A stretch of 64,000 nucleotides of DNA from Granulosicoccus sp965214025 (GTDB taxonomy: Bacteria; Pseudomonadota; Gammaproteobacteria; Granulosicoccales; Granulosicoccaceae), in the NCBI GenBank assembly GCA_965214025.1, contig CBDCAW010000040.1, positions 1 through 64,000 on the forward strand. Direction: 5' to 3'. Below the pieces are notes generated by a model. That model was not told the DNA's origin and ran no database searches. It saw only the letters and a program-made list of their open reading frames with translations. Each line of letters begins with the position of its first letter. The first letter of the stretch is position 1. Below are positions 1 through 9,355 of this stretch, in pieces. The position numbers and the translations under genes were made by a program.

Positions 1-918
1 TCCGTCACCGCCATCGATCGGGAAGAACGACGTTTGAGCCTGGCGAACGGCGACAGCCTGAACTACGGCAAGCTGTTGTTCGCCCACCGGTGCCAGTGCA
101 GTGAAGCCGCCGATCGATGGCATCGACCTGCCACACGTTCACCTTCTGCATACTCTCGAGGAGGCGCAAGATGCTGACTGATCGCCTGGAACATCCGGTC
201 GAGCATGCGGCGGTGATCGGTGCCAGCTTCATCGCCCTCGAGACGGCCGCGGCGCTCAGGGCACGCGACGTGAAGGTGACCGTGGTGGCACCGGATGCGG
301 TACCGCTGGCGAAGATTCTCGGTGAAGAGCTCGGAGCCACATCCAGCAGCTGCATACCGACCAGGGCGTGGAGTTCCAGCTCGAAAGCAAGTTAACTCGC
401 ATCGAGACAGATGGCGATCGTGCTGGAGGACGGTAGACGGCTCGTCGCCGATCTCGTGGTGGCAGGCACGGGTGTCAGCCCTGAAACCTCATTGGCAGAG
501 GCGGCCGGGCTGGACGTCGACGATGGCATCAAGGTCAACGATTGCCTGCAGACCAGCGACCCGAACATCTACGCCGCCGGCGACGTGGCTCGCTGGCCGG
601 AACGATTCACCGGTGAATCACAGCGCATCGAGCACTGGTTCCTGGCTCAGCGGCACGGTGCCGCCGCGGCGCGCAACATGCTCGGCGCGGCGGAACCTTT
701 CGCCGATGTGCCGTTCTTCTGAGCAAGCACTACAGCGTGAACCTCAGATACAGCGGTCATGCCAGCGACTGGGACAGGCATCCAGACAGACGGCGATCTC
801 GAGGCGGGCGACTACAGCGCGCGCTTCATCACGGACGGCAAAGGCACGGGCGATCGCGACCATCGGCCGTGACCGAGAGTGCCTGGAGTTCGCAGCCGAA
901 CTCGAGCGTACGGTCTGA
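1..918 (+). pseudogene. FAD-dependent NAD(P)H oxidoreductase (ferredoxin/rubredoxin reductase-like), multiply frameshifted, 5' end outside window
   Basis: Recognisable pieces of one pyridine-nucleotide-disulphide oxidoreductase lie in order but in changing frames: GDSLNYGKLLFA, then TGASAVKPPIDGIDLPHVH, then the NAD-binding segment HAAVIGASFIALETAAALR, then HIQQLHTDQGVEFQLESK, then VVAGTGVSPETSLAEAAG with the FAD-binding signature IYAAGDVARWP, then SKHYSVNLRYSGHASDWD, and finally the tail GRDRECLEFAAELERTV before the stop at 916-918. Frame changes fall near 85, 165-171, 338, 410, 720, 785 and 845, each explained by one base gained or lost. Family members shuttle electrons from NAD(P)H through FAD to a ferredoxin or rubredoxin, or are AIF-like. 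Conservation of every segment, with few stops other than those created by the shifts, fits either very recent decay or a badly called consensus. The partner ferredoxin or oxygenase would lie outside the window. Confidence 0.8.
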
Positions 919-945
919 GGGTGCACCGGAGGGTCGCTCACGGAC

Positions 946-1944
946 TTACACCTCCGTCACCGCCAGCACTCGTCGATCCTGCGCGGCACGGGTGGCTGCC
1001 TCGGCCAGCACCAGTGCCATCAGGCCATCGTGCCCAGTGGTCGGCATCGCCGTGTTGTCGGCCAGCGCTCGCACGAAGGCAGTCATCTCTGCAGCATAGG
1101 CGGCGGCATATCGACTAATGAAGAAGTCGACCAGTGGCGGCTGTAACGACCCGGAAGCTGCAGCAACCGTCACCCTGGACGTTCGATGGTTGTCGGCATT
1201 GGCCATGCCGGCCGATCCGTGTACTTCGATGCGCTGGTCGTAACCGTACCGAGCGCGTCGCGAGTTGCTTATCGTGCACTGGCGCCCGCTCGCGGTACTC
1301 AGGATGATGTTGGCACTGTCGTAATCGCCGAACTCGCCGATCCGGCGATCAACCAGCACCGAACCCGCGGCCTGCACCGTCTGGATCTCCTCATCGAGCA
1401 GCCAGCGAGCCATGTCTAGATCATGGATCGTCATGTCACGGAAGATGCCACCCGAGTGTGCGAGGTAATCGTAGGGCGGAGGGCCCGGATCGCGACTGGT
1501 CAGCGCGATCATCTCGACGTCCCCGATGCGGCCCTCGTCGATTACCTGCCGCAGGGCGAGAAAATCCGGATCGAAACGTCGCTGGAAACCGACCATGAGC
1601 GCGGTACCGGTCTCCTCGACCACCGCCAGGCTTTCCACCACCCTTTCGATCGACAGATCGACCGGTTTTTCACAGAAGATGGCCTTGCCGGCACGCGCGA
1701 AACGCATGATCAGATCGCTGTGTGTATCCGTTGGCGTGCAGATCACGACAGCATGCACATCCTCGCTGGTCTCGATCGAATCCAGCGTGCGAACTTCACA
1801 GCCATGCCGACTCGCCACCGCCGCTGCTGCCGGTTCTATCAGATCGCTGATCGCGACCAGCGTGGCATCGCTCATCGCGGCGATCGTGTGAGCATGGATC
1901 TGGCCGATACGGCCGGCGCCGAGAACCGCGAAACGAACACTCAT
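946..1944 (-). CDS. iolG: Gfo/Idh/MocA oxidoreductase, probable inositol 2-dehydrogenase
   Basis: 332 aa, the normal length for the family. The N-terminus has the Rossmann fingerprint VLGAGRIGQIHA (residues 7-18) for NAD binding. The EKP motif with its catalytic lysine is at about residue 93, and GIFRDMTIHDLDMARW (about 165-180) carries the Asp/His pair used in hydride transfer. GFQRRFD near residue 118 is typical of IolG. It would oxidise myo-inositol or a related cyclitol or sugar to the 2-keto product with NAD+. No other iol gene is nearby, so the substrate could equally be another polyol. It starts at ATG 1944, divergent from the metallopeptidase gene across a 129-bp spacer that probably holds both promoters. 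Confidence 0.75.
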   Translation of the reverse strand: MSVRFAVLGAGRIGQIHAHTIAAMSDATLVAISDLIEPAAAAVASRHGCEVRTLDSIETSEDVHAVVICTPTDTHSDLIMRFARAGKAIFCEKPVDLSIERVVESLAVVEETGTALMVGFQRRFDPDFLALRQVIDEGRIGDVEMIALTSRDPGPPPYDYLAHSGGIFRDMTIHDLDMARWLLDEEIQTVQAAGSVLVDRRIGEFGDYDSANIILSTASGRQCTISNSRRARYGYDQRIEVHGSAGMANADNHRTSRVTVAAASGSLQPPLVDFFISRYAAAYAAEMTAFVRALADNTAMPTTGHDGLMALVLAEAATRAAQDRRVLAVTEV

Positions 1945-2073
1945 CTGCTGCTTTGCCAGTAGGTACCGAACCGAGGATAACGCACTTGCCTGTGCGATCT
2001 GCCCAAGCCGGTGATGCTATGAAAATATCGCAGGGTACAAGCGCAGGTCGCCGGTTCACGCTACTGTATTTGC

Positions 2074-3408
2074 ATGAAAGTATTCCGCTGCACATGCCCC
2101 GACCGACCAGTGCTGTTCTTCGAGAATGTTCAGTGCGGGCGATGCCGTCGACTGACCGGTTTCTGCGCAAACACCCTGACGCTCAAGCCGTTCGTGGCGG
2201 CACGGGGAACCATTCCGGAAGAACCCGCTACCCGTGTATGGGCCGATGATGACGACTACCTGTACATGCAATGCAGCAACTGGACCGCTCATTCAGCCTG
2301 CAACTGGATGCTCCCACTGCGCACAGCCGATGCAAGGGATCACGACCGTGCGTCTGCCCGGAGTGTGGACCACCCTGTCGGGCACAGGGTGCCGGGAGCA
2401 ACTGATGCAGTCGATCTGCACGTGTCACCGGACCAGCCGCGCCTGTGTCGCGGCTGCCGACTCAACGAGATCATTCCGGACCTCACGGTGCAGCAGAACA
2501 TCACGCTATGGCGCAAGCTGGAAATAGCCAAGCGGCGTTGTCTCTACAGTCTGTTGAGTCTGGAACTACCGGTGGGCGACGCCAGTACCGTACTCGGCGG
2601 TACGGTACCGGAGCTGGCTTTCCGGTTTCTGGCCGATCGGGATTCCACCGCTCATTTCGAGAACCCGCTACCCGGTGAGACGCCCGTGCTCACCGGTCAT
2701 CAGGAGGGTGTGGTCACGATCAACCTGGCAGAGGCGGATGACATAGCGAGAACCCGCATGCGCGTGAACATGGACGAGCACTACCGCACGCTGCTCGGCC
2801 ACTTCCGCCACGAAACCGGGCATTACTACTGGGACGTCTTTCGCCTGGCGGACGCCGGCTTCCTGAACGACTTCAGGGCCGTGTTCGGCGACGAGACGCG
2901 GAATTACGCCGCTGCCGTACAAAGCCATTATTCGAACGGACCGGCCGATCAATGGCAACAACGCTTCGTCAGCCCCTACGCCTCGATGCATCCCTGGGAA
3001 GACTGGGCCGAAACCTGGGCACACTACCTGCACATCATCGACACGCTGCAAACGCGTCGGCAGTTCGGCGAACCGTCCGTCAGTGAACCTGACATGAGTG
3101 GCTCGCAACACCTGTCGGGCATCGTTTCCGGAAACCTGCCGAGCGACGGGCCGATCACAGCGGTCGATGATGAGCAGACACCGGCCGGGGTGACAGGCGG
3201 TGCAGGGGGAGATATCGGTTTCAATGAAATGATGAGCCACTGGATCGGTACCTCGATCATGCTCAACAGCCTCAACCGCAGCATGGGTCTGCCCGACCCG
3301 TACCCATTCGTGCTGAACCGCGAGGTCAAGCGCAAGTTACGCTTCGTGGACGAGGCGATTCGCCGCTTCGGGCAGAACACAGGCACGAGAGGTTCTGCGA
3401 TATCGTAG
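2074..3408 (+). CDS. Zinc-ribbon plus zinc-binding metallopeptidase (Peptidase_Mx-like)
   Basis: 444 aa. The N-terminal zinc ribbon has the pattern CTCPDR...VQCGRC (residues 6-24), followed by CSNWTAHSACNW and CRGCRLNEIIPDLT, both hallmarks of the family of putative zinc-binding metallopeptidases. The catalytic signature is H246-E-T-G-H250 in GHFRHETGHYYW, with the downstream EDWAETWAHYLHI helix likely supplying the third ligand. The C-terminal FNEMMSHWIGTSIMLNSLNRSMG matches the family end. Between CNWMLP and CRGCRLN there are about 44 residues instead of the usual short linker. This stretch is His/Asp-rich and unlike the rest. It could be a lineage insertion or a pair of compensating frameshifts. 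No signal peptide is visible, so a cytoplasmic role is likely. The substrate is unknown. Confidence 0.8.
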   Translation: MKVFRCTCPDRPVLFFENVQCGRCRRLTGFCANTLTLKPFVAARGTIPEEPATRVWADDDDYLYMQCSNWTAHSACNWMLPLRTADARDHDRASARSVDHPVGHRVPGATDAVDLHVSPDQPRLCRGCRLNEIIPDLTVQQNITLWRKLEIAKRRCLYSLLSLELPVGDASTVLGGTVPELAFRFLADRDSTAHFENPLPGETPVLTGHQEGVVTINLAEADDIARTRMRVNMDEHYRTLLGHFRHETGHYYWDVFRLADAGFLNDFRAVFGDETRNYAAAVQSHYSNGPADQWQQRFVSPYASMHPWEDWAETWAHYLHIIDTLQTRRQFGEPSVSEPDMSGSQHLSGIVSGNLPSDGPITAVDDEQTPAGVTGGAGGDIGFNEMMSHWIGTSIMLNSLNRSMGLPDPYPFVLNREVKRKLRFVDEAIRRFGQNTGTRGSAIS

Positions 3409-3576
3409 TGTCGGGCCCAGTCCATTGCCTATCGCAGGACCACCGGTAAGCTGATCCAGTAGGGGATCACGCGTCGTCAGTAGGCGATCAGCGCACTCCG
3501 GACGTGGCGGTTCAACTCGCTCGTCGGCTGGCCGCTACCGTTCGTACCGTGCGCCATCTTGCCAGGAACCAAAGCC

Positions 3577-4599
3577 GTGACGAATCACAAGCGACCGGTG
3601 ATATCGCTCGTTGCCTGTCTGGTCGGCATTGGCTGCCTGAGCCAGCCGCTGTCGCCTGGCGTCGCGCAGCCCCTGCCGGTGCCCGCAGTGGCGATACCCG
3701 CATCCGATTCGTTACCAGTCTGCGTCTATGTCAATTCGTACGCCCCCGGCTACAGCTGGTCCGACGGCATAGAGCGCGGGCTACGCGACAGCCTGGCCGG
3801 CCACTGCACGATCGTTCAGGAAAACATGGACACGAGAACTTATGTTTCCGAACACTACAAGCGTGCTGCCGGCCTGAAAGCCTTCGAACTGATCGACGAA
3901 GTCGATCCGGCGATCGTGATCACCTCCGACGACAACGCGGCCAAGTACCTGGTCGTACCCTACCTGATGGACACCTCGCTACCGGTGGTCTTTTCCGGCA
4001 TCAACTGGACCGTCGAGGAGTATGGTTTTCCAGTGTCCAACATCACCGGTATCGTCGAGGTCGCGCCACTGATGCCACTGCTCGAGGCCGGCCGGGCGAT
4101 GACCGAAGGAGCTGAAAACGTGGCCTTTCTAGCTGCCAACAACGAGGGCAATCACAAGGGGCTGGCACGGCTGAAGGAGCGGGCATCCGCGCTTGGCCTC
4201 ACGGTAACCGGCGAGTTGTCCTCAAATTTTGCAGAATGGCGTACCAGCCTGCGACGCGCACAAGACTATGACTTCGTGGTCGTCGGCAGCCTGGTCGGTG
4301 TATCGGGATGGGACATGGACCAGGCCCGGCGCCTGGCGGCGAAGCATACCCGCCGCCCGACGCTGACCAACTTCGAGTGGTCCATGCCAGTCGCCCATCT
4401 CGGCTTCACCAACATCAACGAAGAGCATGGGGAATGGGCAGGTGCGGCGGCGATCGCCATCCTCGACGGCACCAGCCCGGCTGACATTCCACTGGCCACC
4501 AATCGCAAGTGGGATGTCTGGATCAATCCCGTACTGATCGATAGTTCCGGGCTTGCAATCGATACGCACCTGGTGCGGAACGCCAAGCTGCTGCCGTGA
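3577..4599 (+). CDS. Periplasmic ABC-type substrate-binding protein (ABC_sub_bind family), orphan of a transporter
   Basis: About 340 aa starting at GTG 3577, chosen because AGGAA at 3564-3568 sits 8 nt upstream; a TTG at 3559 is an alternative. A signal peptide follows (VISLVACLVGIGCL...GVAQP). The mature domain reads VCVYVNSYAPGYSWSDGIERGL, then ITSDDNAAKYLVVPYL, VVFSGINWTVEEYG and FVVVGSLVGVSGWD, which fits the two-lobed PF04392-type binding proteins that often recognise amino acids or aromatic ligands. No permease or ATPase is present. The stop overlaps the GTG start of a CHASE-PAS-GGDEF-EAL gene, so it more likely acts as a ligand-binding partner of that sensor than as a transport component. 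That role is inference. Confidence 0.8.
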   Translation: MTNHKRPVISLVACLVGIGCLSQPLSPGVAQPLPVPAVAIPASDSLPVCVYVNSYAPGYSWSDGIERGLRDSLAGHCTIVQENMDTRTYVSEHYKRAAGLKAFELIDEVDPAIVITSDDNAAKYLVVPYLMDTSLPVVFSGINWTVEEYGFPVSNITGIVEVAPLMPLLEAGRAMTEGAENVAFLAANNEGNHKGLARLKERASALGLTVTGELSSNFAEWRTSLRRAQDYDFVVVGSLVGVSGWDMDQARRLAAKHTRRPTLTNFEWSMPVAHLGFTNINEEHGEWAGAAAIAILDGTSPADIPLATNRKWDVWINPVLIDSSGLAIDTHLVRNAKLLP

Positions 4600-7421
4600 A
4601 TGATCATGGCGACACACGGGCACGGGATGACATGGCACGGCTGAGGGCAGGAGATGCCGCTTCGCAAGGACATGCCATCTTTTCGACCGGCGAATGGCTC
4701 GGCATGCTGCTGGGTTACCTTGTAGTGGTACTGGCACTGTTCACACTCGGCTACCGGCTGAACGAGGAAACTCAGGCTCATTTCTTCGAAGAGCGGAGCC
4801 AGGAAGTGGTGACCACGATGGGCATCCGTGTGGGCGAGATACGCACCTTGCTGACCGCTGTGGTCGGCATGCATTACGTATCCAACGGGTTTCGCAATAC
4901 CACGTTGGCAGGCTTCGCGATGCCACTGCGAACCCATGCGCCGTATATCGCAGCGATCGGGCGGTTCGAACGCGTATCAGCAGCGCAGCGTTTGAGCTAT
5001 GAAGCCTCGATGGCCGAACAAGGGCTGTACCGGTTTGCCATCCAGCACTACGACAGCAACGGCATCAGGCGCTATGACACCTTGCGCGCGCACTATTATC
5101 CGGTGGCCTATGTGGAGCCGACGGCGCCTGACACGCTATCTCTGGTCGGCAACAACCTGGGTGGTATCAGAGAGTTCGCCGGGCTGATGGACCAGGCGGC
5201 AGCCAGCGCAAGCCCTTTCGTCAGCCAACTACCCGAACCCTGGCCGTTGAGCGGCCAACTCCTGCTGGCGCAACCGGTGTATCGCGGGCAACATGTTCCG
5301 CTGCTACCCGCTCTACGTCACCAACACGCAGACGGTGGCTACTGGCTGGCAATCGATCTGGACAGCATCATCGATCGTCAGACGAAAGACGCTGCACACC
5401 TGGATATCGAGCTCACCGTACGCAATGACGGTACGTCGCGAACTGTCTATCAAACGGCCGGCGTGAGCGACGATGCTGCGGTGCTGCCGGACATTCATGC
5501 GCCGCGTACGACGCTCAAGCGTTGGTCGATCGGCTCGTCGGAGCTCTTGATCAAGATCACCGGGCGTCTGCCGATCGGCAAGCCCTTCGTACTGGTGGCA
5601 CTGATCTCGTTTCTCGCCTTGACCCTGGTCTTCGGCCTGCTGATCAGGGCCCGCTATCGCGAGCGTCGTGCCGAACAGGCCAGGCAACGACATCGGACAG
5701 CTCTGTTCGATGAGCGTGAACGTGCGGAGCGCACGCTCAATGCGCTCACCGATGTGGTGTTCTCGCTGGATAGCAAGGTGTGCCTGCTCCACATGAACCC
5801 GGCGGCCGAGCGATGGGCCGGCATCGCCAACGAGATGGCAGTCGGCAAGCCCCTGTCACACCTGCTGACGTTCTACACCCTGCCACCTGAACCCTCACGC
5901 TTCGAGCTCGCCGCAGCATTGAGCTCGCTGGATGCTACCGCGGTGCTGTCACAGGACGTCTGCCTGAGCTTGACAGAAGACCCTGGCAGTGTGGTGAATC
6001 TGTCGTTGTCTCGAACGCTCGACCCGGAGGGCCAACCCAGCGGGTTCATCATGGTGATGCGCGACGTGAGCGTGGAGCGCGAGCTGACACGGGAGCTCGA
6101 GTTCCAGGCACGGCACGATCCGCTGACCGGCTGCTTCAACCGCTATCATTTCGAGGCATGCCTGGCCCGGTTGATCGGGGAGACACCGCAGCGCACCACC
6201 AGCGCCGCCCTGTTGTACATGGACCTCGATCAGTTCAAGGTCGTCAACGACACCTGCGGGCACACGGCCGGCGATCGCCTGCTGGTCGAGCTGACGGCCA
6301 ACCTGACTGCACTGGTCAGGGACGGTGATGTACTGTCGCGCCTCGGGGGCGACGAGTTCGGCCTGATCATCCTGGGATGCGACGTCGATGCCACACGCCA
6401 GGTGGCCGAACGTGTATACGCCATGTTCCAGAAGTTCGTTTTCACGCACGGCGATCAGGCCTTCGCCGTACGCGCCAGCCTGGGTCTCGTGCTGATCGAC
6501 GAGCATGAACGCAGCGTGGAAGAGGTACTCTCGGCGGCTGACATCGCCTGCTATACCGCGAAGGACCAGGGGCGTAACGGCTTGTGCATCTACTCCGACG
6601 ATGATGCCTCGATGACGCGACGTCACCAGGAGATGAACTGGGCACCACGCTTGCAGGATGCTCTGCTGAACGACCGGTTCGTGCTGCTGGTGCAGGCCGT
6701 TGCCTCGCTGGATCAGAAGGCCGCCGGGCATGCCGGCGACATCGAGCACTTCGAGTTCCTGTTGCGTCTGAAGACCGTGGACGACGAGCTGATCAGCCCG
6801 TTTCAGTTCATCCAGGCGGCCGAACGCTACGATCTGATGCAGCAGATCGATCGCTGGGTCATCGATCGTGCCGTGCGGACGGTGTCGGACCTGCCTCGGG
6901 ACGTACGCCGTCACTACACGTTCTCGATCAACATCTCGGGTCAGTCAGCAGCCGATCCCGGCTTGCTCGGGTACATGTCCGACCTGTTCGAAACGTCTGA
7001 TGCAGGCCCCGCAAGCTTCTGGATCGAACTGACCGAGACCGCCGCGATATCGCACTTCACCACGGCGCTGACCCTGATCGAAGGCCTGCGCAGGCTTGGC
7101 ATCAAGGTGGCGCTGGATGACTTCGGCTCAGGCCTGAGCTCCTTCGGGTACCTGAAGAGCCTGCCGGTGGACATCATCAAGATCGACGGGCAATTCGTGA
7201 GGGAGATCGCCGACAACGTAGTGGACAGCGAAATGGTGCGAGCCATCGATCGGGTCGGCAAATCGATGGGCATCCGGACCGTGGCCGAATTCGTCGAGAC
7301 CCAGGCCATCGTCGACGAGCTGATCACCATCGGTGTGGACTATGCGCAGGGATACCACATCGGCAGGCCTTGCCCGCTGGACGAGGCATTGTCGACGCGC
7401 GCTCTCAAGCGAGCTTCATGA
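4596..7421 (+). CDS. Membrane sensor with CHASE, PAS, GGDEF and EAL domains (cyclic-di-GMP turnover)
   Basis: 941 aa from GTG 4596, which overlaps the upstream TGA (GTGA coupling). Transmembrane segment 1 is at about residues 35-53 (LGMLLGYLVVVLALFTLGY). A periplasmic CHASE domain follows, containing YYPVAYVEPTAPDTLSLVGNN. Transmembrane segment 2 is at about 330-352, PAS at about 375-490, GGDEF at about 500-660 and EAL at about 685-930. The diguanylate cyclase motif GGDEF is intact at 584-588. In the phosphodiesterase domain EAL reads EFL (720-722), while INIS, ELTE, DDFGSG and IKID are present and EGVE reads EFVE, so catalysis is plausible. It would make or degrade cyclic-di-GMP in response to a periplasmic ligand, probably delivered by the coupled binding protein. 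Confidence 0.93.
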   Translation: MNDHGDTRARDDMARLRAGDAASQGHAIFSTGEWLGMLLGYLVVVLALFTLGYRLNEETQAHFFEERSQEVVTTMGIRVGEIRTLLTAVVGMHYVSNGFRNTTLAGFAMPLRTHAPYIAAIGRFERVSAAQRLSYEASMAEQGLYRFAIQHYDSNGIRRYDTLRAHYYPVAYVEPTAPDTLSLVGNNLGGIREFAGLMDQAAASASPFVSQLPEPWPLSGQLLLAQPVYRGQHVPLLPALRHQHADGGYWLAIDLDSIIDRQTKDAAHLDIELTVRNDGTSRTVYQTAGVSDDAAVLPDIHAPRTTLKRWSIGSSELLIKITGRLPIGKPFVLVALISFLALTLVFGLLIRARYRERRAEQARQRHRTALFDERERAERTLNALTDVVFSLDSKVCLLHMNPAAERWAGIANEMAVGKPLSHLLTFYTLPPEPSRFELAAALSSLDATAVLSQDVCLSLTEDPGSVVNLSLSRTLDPEGQPSGFIMVMRDVSVERELTRELEFQARHDPLTGCFNRYHFEACLARLIGETPQRTTSAALLYMDLDQFKVVNDTCGHTAGDRLLVELTANLTALVRDGDVLSRLGGDEFGLIILGCDVDATRQVAERVYAMFQKFVFTHGDQAFAVRASLGLVLIDEHERSVEEVLSAADIACYTAKDQGRNGLCIYSDDDASMTRRHQEMNWAPRLQDALLNDRFVLLVQAVASLDQKAAGHAGDIEHFEFLLRLKTVDDELISPFQFIQAAERYDLMQQIDRWVIDRAVRTVSDLPRDVRRHYTFSINISGQSAADPGLLGYMSDLFETSDAGPASFWIELTETAAISHFTTALTLIEGLRRLGIKVALDDFGSGLSSFGYLKSLPVDIIKIDGQFVREIADNVVDSEMVRAIDRVGKSMGIRTVAEFVETQAIVDELITIGVDYAQGYHIGRPCPLDEALSTRALKRAS

Positions 7422-7614
7422 TCCCTCGATTCTGATTCGCCGTGCGGGTGGGCTCCCCACCCTTCATGTCTTGTCGGGACAACAAACGTCGTACACAGAC
7501 ATGTGCCTGACCGTTCATGTCCGTCAGACTGTGGTCTCGGCAGGATCAGCACACAGGTCGTACTGCAACACGTGACTGAGGTTTCCTGCCGCAACCCGTT
7601 CAAGGTACTGACTC

Positions 7615-9291
7615 ATGGCCCAGTCCAGCGATATCGACATTGCCCGCGCCGCAAGCAAGAAACCGATTCAGGAGGTTGGGGCCAGGCTTGATATACCGTC
7701 CGATCACCTGCTGCCGTACGGTCACGACAAGGCCAAGGTATCGGCCGAATTCATCGCCGGCCTGGCTGGCAGGCCCGATGGCAAGCTGATCCTGGTCACG
7801 GCCATCAACCCGACACCTGCCGGCGAGGGCAAGACCACGACCACCGTAGGCCTTGGCGACGGCCTCAACGCGATCGGCAAGAAGGCGGCCGTCTGCATTC
7901 GCGAAGCCTCCCTCGGGCCGTGTTTCGGCATGAAGGGCGGCGCCGCCGGTGGGGGTCATGCCCAGATCATTCCGATGGAAGACATGAATCTGCACTTCAC
8001 CGGTGACTTTCATGCCATCACCTCCGCACACAATCTGCTGTCGGCGATGATCGACAACCACATACACTGGGGCAATTCGCTGGGAATCGACATCCGACGG
8101 GTGGTCTGGCGGCGCGTACTGGACATGAACGACCGGGCCCTGCGCCAGGTCACCAGCAGCCTGGGCGGTGTGGGCAACGGTTTCCCACGCGAAAGCGGCT
8201 TCGACATCACGGTGGCATCCGAGGTCATGGCCATACTGTGCCTGTCGACCGATCTGGCGGATCTGGAAAGACGCCTCGGCGACATTATCGTCGCCTACAC
8301 GCGTGACCTCGAACCGATCTATTGCCGCGACCTGAAGGCCGACGGGGCCATGGCCGTGCTGCTGAAGGATGCCATGCAGCCCAATCTGGTGCAGACGCTG
8401 GAGAACAACCCGGCGTTCGTGCACGGCGGACCGTTCGCCAACATCGCCCATGGCTGCAACTCGATCATCGCTACCCAGACGGCCCTGAAACTGGCCGACT
8501 ACGTGGTCACCGAAGCAGGCTTCGGTGCTGATCTCGGTGCCGAGAAGTTCATGAACATCAAGTGCCGCAAGGCAGGTCTGGCCCCTGACGTCGTGGTCAT
8601 CGTTGCCACCGTGCGCGCCATGAAGATGAACGGTGGCGTGGCGCGCGAGGATCTGGGCAACGAGGATATCGATGCGGTGAAGAAAGGCTGTGCCAACCTG
8701 GGCCGCCATATCGAGAACGTCAGCTCCTTCGGTGTACCGGTAGTGGTGGCGATCAACCACTTCGTGACCGATACCGATGCCGAAGTCGATGCCGTCGCCG
8801 AGTACGTCGACAGCCTCGGCTCGGAGGCCATCCTGTGCAAGCACTGGGCACAGGGTTCGAAGGGCACCGAGGCACTGGCGCAACGGGTGGCCGAGATCGC
8901 CGAAGGCGGAACCAGCGAGTTCAGTACCCTCTACCCGGACGACATGCCGCTGTTCGAGAAGATCGAGACCATCGCCACGAAGATATACCGCGCCACCGAA
9001 GTGCTGGCCGACAAGAAGGTTCGCGATCAGCTACGCCAATGGGAAACGGCGGGTTACGGCAACCTGCCGGTGTGCATGGCAAAGACGCAGTACAGCTTCT
9101 CCACCGACCCGAACATGCGTGGCGCACCCAACGGGCATTCCCTGCCCGTTCGTGAAGTCCGTTTGTCAGCAGGTGCAGGCTTCATCGTAGTGATCTGCGG
9201 CGAGATCATGACCATGCCCGGACTGCCGAAGGCACCGGCCGCCGAGGTGATCAAGCTCAACGAGAACGGCGATATCGAAGGGCTGTTCTAG
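7615..9291 (+). CDS. fhs: Formate-tetrahydrofolate ligase
   Basis: 558 aa, full length for the family. It carries the ATP-binding loop TPAGEGKTTTTVGL (about residues 67-80), REASLGPCFGMKGGAAGGG and NLHFTGDFHAITSAHNLL, and ends with PGLPKAPAAEVIKLNENGDIEGLF, all signatures of formyltetrahydrofolate synthetase. It catalyses ATP-dependent condensation of formate with tetrahydrofolate to give 10-formyl-THF, feeding one-carbon metabolism in the cytoplasm. An AAGG-type ribosome site precedes ATG 7615. The 193-bp spacer after the cyclic-di-GMP gene shows no obvious RNA element. It is a stand-alone gene, convergent with the amino-acid binding protein. In this organism it could link glyoxylate/glycine-derived C1 units to folate. 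Confidence 0.97.
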   Translation: MAQSSDIDIARAASKKPIQEVGARLDIPSDHLLPYGHDKAKVSAEFIAGLAGRPDGKLILVTAINPTPAGEGKTTTTVGLGDGLNAIGKKAAVCIREASLGPCFGMKGGAAGGGHAQIIPMEDMNLHFTGDFHAITSAHNLLSAMIDNHIHWGNSLGIDIRRVVWRRVLDMNDRALRQVTSSLGGVGNGFPRESGFDITVASEVMAILCLSTDLADLERRLGDIIVAYTRDLEPIYCRDLKADGAMAVLLKDAMQPNLVQTLENNPAFVHGGPFANIAHGCNSIIATQTALKLADYVVTEAGFGADLGAEKFMNIKCRKAGLAPDVVVIVATVRAMKMNGGVAREDLGNEDIDAVKKGCANLGRHIENVSSFGVPVVVAINHFVTDTDAEVDAVAEYVDSLGSEAILCKHWAQGSKGTEALAQRVAEIAEGGTSEFSTLYPDDMPLFEKIETIATKIYRATEVLADKKVRDQLRQWETAGYGNLPVCMAKTQYSFSTDPNMRGAPNGHSLPVREVRLSAGAGFIVVICGEIMTMPGLPKAPAAEVIKLNENGDIEGLF

Positions 9292-9302
9292 TAACCGATG
9301 AC

Positions 9303-9332
9303 GAGCCCCGGGAAACGGCCCGGGAAACGATT
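9303..9332. terminator. Possible shared hairpin between convergent genes
   Basis: CCCGGG, then AAACGG, then CCCGGG form a 6-bp GC stem with a 6-nt loop between the 3' ends of fhs and the amino-acid binding protein. There is no T-run, so a classical intrinsic terminator is not supported. The position alone makes a bidirectional termination role plausible. Confidence 0.3.
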
Positions 9333-9355
9333 CGTCCTGCCGGTGAGCAGTATCG

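Noticed and set aside
7600..8883. 427-codon open frame opposite fhs
   Set aside because: Antisense shadow of a certain gene in GC-rich DNA; no domain, no start signal.
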